A stretch of 64,000 bases of DNA from Pseudonocardiaceae bacterium (GTDB lineage: Bacteria > Actinomycetota > Actinomycetes > Mycobacteriales > Pseudonocardiaceae): contig WHTH01000018.1 in NCBI GenBank assembly GCA_009377865.1, positions 1 through 64,000 of the forward strand, in the 5' to 3' direction. The notes below the pieces were generated by a model. That model worked only from the letters and a program-made list of their open reading frames with translations. It ran no database searches and was not told the DNA's origin. Shown in pieces: positions 58,600-64,000 of this stretch. Position 1 is the first letter of the stretch. The number at the start of each line of letters is the position of its first letter. Made by a program: the position numbers and the translations under genes.

Positions 58600-59634
58600 A
58601 TGACCAGGACCGAGCCGGAACCCGCGGCGCCCGAACAACCGGCGGCACCGCCACCGGAGCCACCCGCCGAGCATGCTCCGCAACCGTCGCCTGGGCCGCC
58701 GGCACCCGCGGCCGGACCTGCCGCTGAGCCATCCGCGTCACCCGCGTCCGGTGTGCTGCAGCTGGCAAAGCTGTTCGGCGGGGTCGTGGCACCGACGACC
58801 TTGCTGACGTCGTTGCTGCTGTTCTTCGGCGCCTCGTACGCCACGGTGTACTTCGATCACTTCGGGGTCGACACGTCGCTACTCGGCCTGACCACCCAGG
58901 ACTACCTGATATTCAGCATCGACGGGCTGTTCGTCCCGCTGGCGGCGATCGCGTGCGCCGGTTTACTCGTGCTGTGGGCCCACGCCATGCTGCGCGCCCG
59001 GCTGGCCGCCGGGTACACGCCCCGCGCGCTGCGGGTGCTCGTGCCCGTGCTGGCGTTGGTGGGGTTTGTGCTGGCCGTCGCCGGCTTGTCCAGCGTCTTC
59101 GTCAGGACGGCGATCGGTGAGTACCTTGCGGTGGCGCCACTGTGCCTCGCCACAGGGGTGTTGCTGCTGGTGTATGCGGTACACCTACGAGGCTCGCTGA
59201 CCGCCGCCGAGCACGGGGCCGACCTCGCCCGCAGGCCGGAATGGATGGCGGTCGCCGAGTGGGCGGGTGTCTTCGTGCTGGTGGGTCTGAGCCTGTTCTG
59301 GGCCGTGAGCGACTACTCCGCCGCCGTGGGCCGCGGCCGGGCCAACCAGGTCGCGGCGGACCTGCCTACCGACCCGCAAGCGCTGCTCTACAGCGAGCGG
59401 AGCCTGAGCCTGGCCGCGCCGGGCGTGCGGGAGGTGCGCTGCCAGGATCCCGACGCCGCATACCGGTTCCGCTACGACGGCCTCAAGCTGATGCTGCAGT
59501 CCGGCGACCAGTACCTGTTCGTGCCCGCGACGTGGTCCACATCGGATGGTGTGGCGATCGTGCTGCCACGCACCGATACGCTGCGCCTCGAGTTCAGACC
59601 CGCCGACGGTGCCGTGGCGCCCCCCACGTGCTGA
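58600..59634 (+). CDS. Four-TM membrane protein with Pro-rich N-terminus
   Basis: A protein of 344 aa of unknown function. Residues 1-50 are Pro/Ala/Glu rich. TM segments are at about residues 62-82, 102-125, 142-165 and 178-195, with a fifth near 222-240. A soluble C-terminal domain of about 100 residues follows (PGVREVRCQDPDAAYRFR, LLQSGDQYLFVP-like). The pattern recalls small sensor or channel-like proteins. It is probably co-transcribed with the lipoprotein upstream. Confidence 0.65.
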   Translation: MTRTEPEPAAPEQPAAPPPEPPAEHAPQPSPGPPAPAAGPAAEPSASPASGVLQLAKLFGGVVAPTTLLTSLLLFFGASYATVYFDHFGVDTSLLGLTTQDYLIFSIDGLFVPLAAIACAGLLVLWAHAMLRARLAAGYTPRALRVLVPVLALVGFVLAVAGLSSVFVRTAIGEYLAVAPLCLATGVLLLVYAVHLRGSLTAAEHGADLARRPEWMAVAEWAGVFVLVGLSLFWAVSDYSAAVGRGRANQVAADLPTDPQALLYSERSLSLAAPGVREVRCQDPDAAYRFRYDGLKLMLQSGDQYLFVPATWSTSDGVAIVLPRTDTLRLEFRPADGAVAPPTC

Positions 59635-59787
59635 CCGGTCGTGAACGTTCTCAGCGGCCGGCGCTACCCCGTCAGGCCCGCGCCTCCGACACTTCGCGAC
59701 GCTGACCGTGAACTCGACAGCAGGGGGTCGACCGCGCACAGAGGGTGTCGAGCTCATGGACAAGAGGGCGGCTCGACCGGGACGGCG

Positions 59788-60486
59788 TCAGCGGAAGCGG
59801 GGGCGAGCGGCCAGGTCCAGGCTTTCCTCCTTGTGCACGCGCTCGTCGTGGCCTATCTGGCGGAACAGGTCGGCCAACGAGGCGAAGTCCCCGTAATCGG
59901 GGGCGATCTCGGACTCGAACGGAGTGTTCTCCCACTCGGGATGCTCGCTTGCGAAGGACATGTACTCGTGCTCGGCGTGGTCCTCGAAGTCCGCGTTGAG
60001 CAGGTACGACCAGCCCGGGCGGACCACGTACAGCAGCCAGGACAGCTGGTAATAGCTGAAGGCGAGCAGCTGCGGGATCCAGTAGAACTTGATCTTGCCC
60101 TCGTTGATGCCCGACTTGGAGATCAGCTCCTCGAGGATGAGCAGGTGGAACTGCTCGTTGTCCTGCTGAGCACGCGCCTCGGCCACGCGCTGCTGGATTC
60201 GTCGAGCCATACCGAGCCGCTCGTGCACGTGGGTGACCGCGATGTAGGCGACCTGCTCCCAGGTCTGGTACGGCACCCGGGCCACCAGCTCGAGGACCTT
60301 GAACTTGCTCATCGTGCGGTCCCGCCCGTACACCACGTCGAGCGCACGGAACAGCGCGCGAGCGGGCACGCTGTAGCGACGGCGGGACTCGGACAGGGTT
60401 TGCCGCTGGGCGGCGACCAGCTGATCGTGGTCGAGCTTCGGCGGCTCGTCCCGCGTCGGCCCGCGCGGTGGCTGTGCGTCCGGCAT
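59788..60486 (-). CDS. Alternative oxidase-like diiron membrane protein
   Basis: A protein of 232 aa. The four alternative-oxidase iron motifs can be matched: LELVARVP (about residue 65), NEQFHLLILEEL, EDHAEHEY and the C-terminal DERVH within RQIGHDERVHKEE. Two hydrophobic helices in KIKFYWIPQLLAFSYYQLSW fit monotopic membrane insertion. Alternative oxidases accept electrons from quinol and reduce O2 without proton pumping. The motifs deviate from the plant type, and the substrate is not proved. The ATG at 60486 (GGAAGG upstream) is chosen; ATGs upstream would lengthen it. Confidence 0.78.
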   Translation of the reverse strand: MPDAQPPRGPTRDEPPKLDHDQLVAAQRQTLSESRRRYSVPARALFRALDVVYGRDRTMSKFKVLELVARVPYQTWEQVAYIAVTHVHERLGMARRIQQRVAEARAQQDNEQFHLLILEELISKSGINEGKIKFYWIPQLLAFSYYQLSWLLYVVRPGWSYLLNADFEDHAEHEYMSFASEHPEWENTPFESEIAPDYGDFASLADLFRQIGHDERVHKEESLDLAARPRFR

Positions 60487-60672
60487 CCCCATTCCTTCCG
60501 TAGGTCGTGTCATCGTGGCCCGCTCCGCTGGCGACGAGCAACGATCACCACCCTCACGAGTCGCGGGGACCATTGCAGCCCGCCTGCCCCGGTGCGCAGT
60601 ACCCTCAGATCCTGCGGGCCGCGGTCCAGGAGTTCGCCAGGAGGGCGCCGACCTGGATCCTGCCCGGGTCCG

Positions 60673-60745
60673 GCCCCCGTAGCTCAGCGGATAGAGCAGG
60701 AGACTTCTAATCTCCTGGTCGCAGGTTCGAGTCCTGCCGGGGGCA
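60673..60745 (+). tRNA. tRNA-Arg (anticodon TCT)
   Basis: A 73-nt cloverleaf: acceptor GCCCCCG/CGGGGGC, anticodon stem GGAGA/TCTCC around CTTCTAA (anticodon TCT), T loop TTCGAGT, discriminator A. Prophage-type genes begin just after it, so it may be an attachment site. Confidence 0.93.
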
Positions 60746-60801
60746 CCGTTGTGACCAGCACGAACGGGTTGCGCGAAGATCGCGGACGGCGCCTGAGTCC
60801 G

Positions 60802-61005
60802 TCACAGGTCCGTGCCAGGATCGGACTCCTCGGGCGGCAGCCGACCCTCACGGCGTAGCCGGTCGATGTCCCACCGCAGGTGCCCGCTCGGTGTGACGAC
60901 GTCGGGCTTGAGCAGCCCGGCCCGCACCCAGTTGTGGATGGTGCCGCGGGAGACGCCGAACGCTTTGGCTACGTCACCCGTCGGCACCAGTCTCACGCAG
61001 GGCAC
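60802..61005 (-). CDS. Excisionase/MerR-type helix-turn-helix protein
   Basis: A protein of 67 aa with a helix-turn-helix: GDVAKAFGVSRGTIHNWVRA followed by TPSGHLRWDIDRLR, the winged end of excisionase-like MerR proteins. It likely binds DNA at the element end or an early promoter. It points towards the tRNA-Arg gene. Confidence 0.82.
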   Translation of the reverse strand: MPCVRLVPTGDVAKAFGVSRGTIHNWVRAGLLKPDVVTPSGHLRWDIDRLRREGRLPPEESDPGTDL

Positions 61006-61242
61006 CGTAAGCAGCGGGGGCCTGCACGATCAGCACTCTCTGCACGACTGAGATGTGTTGCACGTCTTGCACGATCGCCCCGGAAGGGGCACTATCGGGC
61101 GGACCGGCCCGTCCCCGGGTGGCTCCGGTCACCTTTTCCCGGGGGGCGGGACCGGCCCACCACAAAAAGGCGGGCCGCCGGGGGTGCGGATACACCACCG
61201 ACGGCCCTTGATCCCCAACCCTGCATGGAGGGCGAGGACCCG

Positions 61243-61584
61243 ATGCCACTGTCTACCACCGACAACCTGACACGCCAGACCAGGCCGCTGCGCGCCCACC
61301 TGCGGGGCGACGAGCCGCTGACCAAGGCCCAGCGCTGGGCGCTCGAGGACTTCGTGCTCAAGGTCGCATCGCTGGCAGCCAGCACAGGCCACTACAGCGA
61401 CGGCGGGACGGATGTGGTCGGCAAGATGATCGGCGAGGACGTCACCGAGCTGATACGCGCCGCCGGGATCGAGCCGCCGGCCGCGGCGCAGAACCCCATC
61501 CTGTGCGCGCACGCCGACGGCAGCGCGGACCCGCGCTGGAAGGCGCCCGGCCAGCCGTGCGACCGGCAGGGCGGCACCCGGTGA
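61243..61584 (+). CDS. Small prophage-type hypothetical protein
   Basis: A protein of 113 aa, unknown. Helical middle (KAQRWALEDFVLKVASLAAS), C-terminal Cys pair (CAHADGSADPRWKAPGQPC). Its stop overlaps the next start (GTGA). GGAGGGCGAGGA lies upstream of the ATG. Confidence 0.6.
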   Translation: MPLSTTDNLTRQTRPLRAHLRGDEPLTKAQRWALEDFVLKVASLAASTGHYSDGGTDVVGKMIGEDVTELIRAAGIEPPAAAQNPILCAHADGSADPRWKAPGQPCDRQGGTR

Positions 61585-61805
61585 CCGCCCCCCAGCATCC
61601 GGGCGAGATCTACCGGGCCGACCTGGAGGCCCGGCGGCCCGCCGAGACCGGCGGCGGCATGTGCACCCTGATCGTGCGCCGCGTCAACGATCGGGTGCAG
61701 CTACTCCACCACGGGGTGCTCAGTACCGGCGCCGAACTCACGGACGATGAGGCGAGTGAGGTCGCCGGGTACCTCACCGGGGCCACCGGAACGGGGCAGG
61801 CGTGA
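61581..61805 (+). CDS. Small prophage-type hypothetical protein
   Basis: A protein of 74 aa, unknown. The GTG start overlaps the preceding stop, and its stop overlaps the next GTG. It includes GGGMCTLIVRRVNDRVQLLH and an Ala/Thr-rich tail. Confidence 0.55.
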   Translation: MTAPQHPGEIYRADLEARRPAETGGGMCTLIVRRVNDRVQLLHHGVLSTGAELTDDEASEVAGYLTGATGTGQA

Positions 61806-62104
61806 CCTATCCGTCCGACAAGTACGCGGCCCGGCTGACGCAGGCCAACGGGTGGCACCGGGAGCTGATTTTCGATCGGCACGGCCAGCCCGAGGCGATC
61901 GTGGCGGTGCGGGTCGGACACCGCTGGACCGACAGCGTGGCGATCGAGGGTGAGGACCGCTGCATCGCCATGCGCCACCGCACCCACGACGACACCGAGT
62001 TCGTCGTGCCGTCGGAGCTGCCGGGCGAGTCGACGGCGGTGTGGCGCCGCGACGGCCGCGCCGAGGATGTGCTCGCCGAGCTGCTCGAACTGCCCACCGA
62101 ATGA
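61802..62104 (+). CDS. Small prophage-type hypothetical protein
   Basis: A protein of 100 aa, unknown. GTG start; mostly beta-like (VGHRWTDSVAIEGEDRC, ESTAVWRRDGRAEDVLAELL). It ends the three-gene translationally coupled set, 104 bases before the membrane gene. Confidence 0.6.
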   Translation: MTYPSDKYAARLTQANGWHRELIFDRHGQPEAIVAVRVGHRWTDSVAIEGEDRCIAMRHRTHDDTEFVVPSELPGESTAVWRRDGRAEDVLAELLELPTE

Positions 62105-62146
62105 GTGAGTAACTGCCCGGACGAACCGGGCGATACACATGAAAGC

Positions 62147-62182
62147 GGCCCCCGGGTCGGCAGGTACCCGAACCCGAGGGCC
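62147..62182 (+). terminator. Probable phage-type hairpin terminator
   Basis: GGCCCCCGGGT pairs with ACCCGAGGGCC (one mismatch) over a loop of 14 bases, preceded by GAAAGC and followed by TTGATC. It separates the small genes from the membrane gene. Confidence 0.6.
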
Positions 62183-62208
62183 TTGATCCACTAGTAAGGA
62201 GTGGACCC

Positions 62209-63036
62209 ATGACAGAGTCAACCACCCCCGCGCAACATCCCGACCCAGGATTCCGCACCACCACCGAGCAAGACACCCCCGCCAAGATCCTCGCAGTGGC
62301 AATCGGAGTCTTGTCGGCTGGCTACTTCGTCCCCGGCACCGTCGCAACGTGGCGCAACACCGACAACCAGCCCCTGGTGTGGTGGCTTTCCGCGCTGACC
62401 TCCTGGACCGTAATCGGCTGGTTCGTAGCGTTGATCCTGGCCGCGCAGCGCACGGAGAAGCACCGCCTGTCCATCGAGAAGAGCTGGCCCGCGCGACACC
62501 CCGTGTTGCTGGCCGGGTCCATCGTCATGGCTGTCGGTTTCGTCGTCAGCGTCGCGAGCAGCGCTGCGAGTGGGCCGACGCAGCCGGCCGGCGACACCAG
62601 CGCTGTCGGCAGTTCTGCCGGCAGCGACGACACCGGTGGCACCGCGCAGGATCAGGTCATCAACCTCGAATTCGGGGACAGCTACTCCTGGCCGGGCGGC
62701 GAGGAGATCACCGTATCCGCCCCCGAGTCGTTCACCGCCGACAACATGTTCAACGAACCTGATGGCCGGTACGTGAGCATGGACGTCACCATCGTCAACA
62801 ACGGCGACGGCTCTTACCAGGGGATGGAGGCCGACTTCACTGTGCAGCACAACGGGCGGCCCGCTCAGGAGAACTGGATGGACAGCGACACGCTGCCCGA
62901 CGTGCAGATCCCCCCCGGCGGGCAGACCACGATCACGCTGGTCTACGACATCGGCACCGAGCCGGGCGAGATCACAGTGTCTGCGCAGCCGAACATGTTT
63001 GCTTCCACGGCTGTCTACTACGTCGGCCAGATCTGA
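62209..63036 (+). CDS. Superinfection-immunity-like membrane protein fused to DUF4352-like domain
   Basis: A protein of 275 aa. Residues about 25-85 hold two TM helices with LSAGYFVPGTVATWR and SWTVIGWFVALILA, the pattern of phage superinfection-immunity (Imm) proteins. A third TM helix (residues about 100-120) leads to a Ser/Thr/Gly linker and an exported beta-sandwich of DUF4352 type (FEFGDSYSWPGGEEITVSAP region, YVSMDVTIVNNGDGSYQG). It could block DNA entry by related phages from the lysogen. AAGGAG precedes the ATG. Inference rests on motif pattern. Confidence 0.72.
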   Translation: MTESTTPAQHPDPGFRTTTEQDTPAKILAVAIGVLSAGYFVPGTVATWRNTDNQPLVWWLSALTSWTVIGWFVALILAAQRTEKHRLSIEKSWPARHPVLLAGSIVMAVGFVVSVASSAASGPTQPAGDTSAVGSSAGSDDTGGTAQDQVINLEFGDSYSWPGGEEITVSAPESFTADNMFNEPDGRYVSMDVTIVNNGDGSYQGMEADFTVQHNGRPAQENWMDSDTLPDVQIPPGGQTTITLVYDIGTEPGEITVSAQPNMFASTAVYYVGQI

Positions 63037-63050
63037 CCCGAGACGCACGA

Positions 63051-63088
63051 AAGCGCCCCGCCCACCGTCATGGTGGAGCGGGGCGCTT
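63051..63088. terminator. Bidirectional hairpin terminator between convergent genes
   Basis: An 11-bp perfect stem AAGCGCCCCGC / GCGGGGCGCTT with an inner CCACC/GGTGG stem. It lies between the convergent immunity-like gene and the holin-side genes. Confidence 0.8.
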
Positions 63089-63130
63089 CGTTGTCCCGGG
63101 GGGATGCGCTACAGGAGAGATCCGGGACGG

Positions 63131-63292
63131 TCAGTGGGTCGGGCCGACGCCGAACCCGGAGTCGTGCCACCAGCGGTGGCCGCAGTCGCCGCATTGCAGC
63201 CACGGCCCCTCGGCGGCGAGCAGGTAGCACCATTCGGCGCAGCAGGCCACCCACGCCTTGCGGCAGATGTCAGCCGCGGGGTCCAGCCAGCA
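63131..63292 (-). CDS. Small Cys-rich prophage protein
   Basis: A protein of about 53 aa (start uncertain; GTG at 63292 assumed). Cys pattern: WVACCAEWC ... LQCGDCGHRWWHD, suggesting a zinc ribbon. It overlaps the 3' end of the next gene by 23 bases. Confidence 0.5.
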   Translation of the reverse strand, partial: CWLDPAADICRKAWVACCAEWCYLLAAEGPWLQCGDCGHRWWHDSGFGVGPTH

Positions 63293-63485
63293 CACCCGCG
63301 TCGACCAGCTCGTCGTAGATGGCCTGCTGCTGCTCGTCAAGCCCCGAGTAGAGCATGGCGGTGGCCTGCTGCTGCTCGGCGTCGAGCGCGGCGGCCGGGT
63401 CGTAGTCGTCGGCAGCGGCGAGCACCGCGGCGCGCCGGGAGGTGTGCTCGTGGCCGGTGAGGTCGACGACGTGCTCCACGGTCAC
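63270..63485 (-). CDS. Small prophage-type hypothetical protein
   Basis: A protein of 71 aa. Acidic and helical (AAVLAAADDYDPAAALDAEQ, then IYDELVDAG). GTG start overlaps the holin-like stop (GTGA). Unknown function. Confidence 0.55.
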   Translation of the reverse strand: MTVEHVVDLTGHEHTSRRAAVLAAADDYDPAAALDAEQQQATAMLYSGLDEQQQAIYDELVDAGVLAGPRG

Positions 63486-63784
63486 TGGTGCTCGACCCGC
63501 AGCGGCGCCCCCGACCGGTCACGCGGATCCGACAGCGGGGTAGCGTCGCGCTCGCCGTCCTTGGCGGTCTGGAACGAGGCCCACACCGCGGTGCCGGCGG
63601 TGACGACAGCGGAGACGGCGACACCGAGCCCGTCGAGGGCGGTGAATGCGGAGCCGATGGCGTCACCCTGCCCGGCGGTGACCCACCCGGCGGTGACCAG
63701 CGCGGCGAGCACACCGCCGACACCTCCGGCGATCTTCGACCACAGCGCGGCGGCGCGGCGGATGGGGAACCGGTCGAGGTCCAT
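63482..63784 (-). CDS. Phage holin-like small membrane protein
   Basis: A protein of 100 aa with two TM helices (about residues 18-38 IAGGVGGVLAALVTAGWV and 52-72 GLGVAVSAVVTAGTAVWAS) and a charged tail (AKDGERDATPLSDPRDRS). This size and layout fits actinophage holins or holin-like proteins that permeabilise the membrane for lysis. It is the first gene of a three-gene coupled set. Confidence 0.7.
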   Translation of the reverse strand: MDLDRFPIRRAAALWSKIAGGVGGVLAALVTAGWVTAGQGDAIGSAFTALDGLGVAVSAVVTAGTAVWASFQTAKDGERDATPLSDPRDRSGAPLRVEHQ

Positions 63785-63911
63785 CGTGGGTCCCTTCGGT
63801 CAGGGGTTGGGGTCGGCAGCGTCGGAGACGCGCCGCGCCAGGTGGGCGGTCAAATAACCAGAAGGCGACCAGCGCGGGCGGGGTGACGTCAGATCCAGTC
63901 CCGCCGCTGCA

Positions 63912-64000
63912 TCAGCCGGCGACGCGCCGGGCGTGCTCGTCGGCTACGGCGGTCGCGATCCGCTGCAGGTCCTCGTCGGACAGCGCCGTCACTGCGTCGG
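63912..64000 (-). CDS. Partial prophage CDS (C-terminal end)
   Basis: The minus-strand frame runs in from the window edge and ends LSDEDLQRIATAVADEHARR VAG with a stop at 63914-63912. Only the last ~28 residues are visible. Position next to a holin-like gene would fit a lysis or tail protein, but it cannot be identified. Confidence 0.5.
   Translation of the reverse strand, partial: DAVTALSDEDLQRIATAVADEHARRVAG

Overview
The window is high-GC actinobacterial DNA. GTG starts are frequent, GGAGG-type ribosome binding sites are common, and there are ClpP1/ClpP2, ANTAR-domain regulators and an NAD-dependent glutamate dehydrogenase of the 1,650-residue type. The gene order clpX-clpP2-clpP1-tig ... 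nei-type glycosylase-rpiB ... pepN-DUF5130-small membrane protein-HNH-(peptidase)-glbO-aglA-thioesterase-gdh-ettA-ssb follows the Mycobacterium tuberculosis Rv2457c-Rv2478c segment. A relative such as Pseudonocardiales is likely, but the species cannot be read from the sequence. The syntenic backbone is interrupted by accessory blocks.

Layout. 1-421: a valS pseudogene that keeps only part of the N-terminal region and the C-terminal tail. 483-7844: an NAD-linked formate dehydrogenase locus. Its catalytic subunit has an in-frame UGA (residue 80) at the selenocysteine site. The usual alpha chain is split into two genes that flank a NuoE-NuoF fusion. Divergent fdhD and a MobA-type gene would supply sulfur transfer and the MGD cofactor. 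7901-13406: clpX, clpP2, clpP1, tig and an acyl desaturase. 13810-18914: two GAF-ANTAR regulators, an RsbW-like ATPase and a STAS protein, around a small region bounded by a 43-bp direct repeat of the tRNA-Pro 3' part (an integrative-element scar). 19500-27603: an IclR-controlled N-methyl/one-carbon catabolic cluster with a dimethylglycine oxidase-like enzyme, a monomeric sarcosine oxidase-like enzyme, two GcvT/DmdA-family proteins and a CysK-like enzyme.

27856-44211: a frameshifted Eis-type acetyltransferase, a DNA glycosylase, rpiB, a ComB-like phosphatase, an MBL hydrolase, a lipoprotein resembling an orphan protease prodomain, a lower-GC Fic gene, pepN, DUF5130, a CtaJ-like protein, HNH, prolyl oligopeptidase, truncated haemoglobin, alpha-glucosidase, a vapC remnant and a thioesterase. 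44247-60486: the giant glutamate dehydrogenase, a repeat-rich protein, ettA, ssb, membrane proteins, a CopD-CtaG fusion, an oxidoreductase remnant, a lipoprotein/membrane pair and an alternative oxidase-like diiron protein. 60673-64000: tRNA-Arg followed by small prophage-type genes, including a superinfection-immunity-like membrane protein and a holin-like protein; it runs off the window.

The most notable observations are the probable selenocysteine formate dehydrogenase with a split, permuted alpha chain, and two near-identical 12-13-codon mini-ORFs coupled to the formate dehydrogenase Fe-S subunit and to glutamate dehydrogenase.
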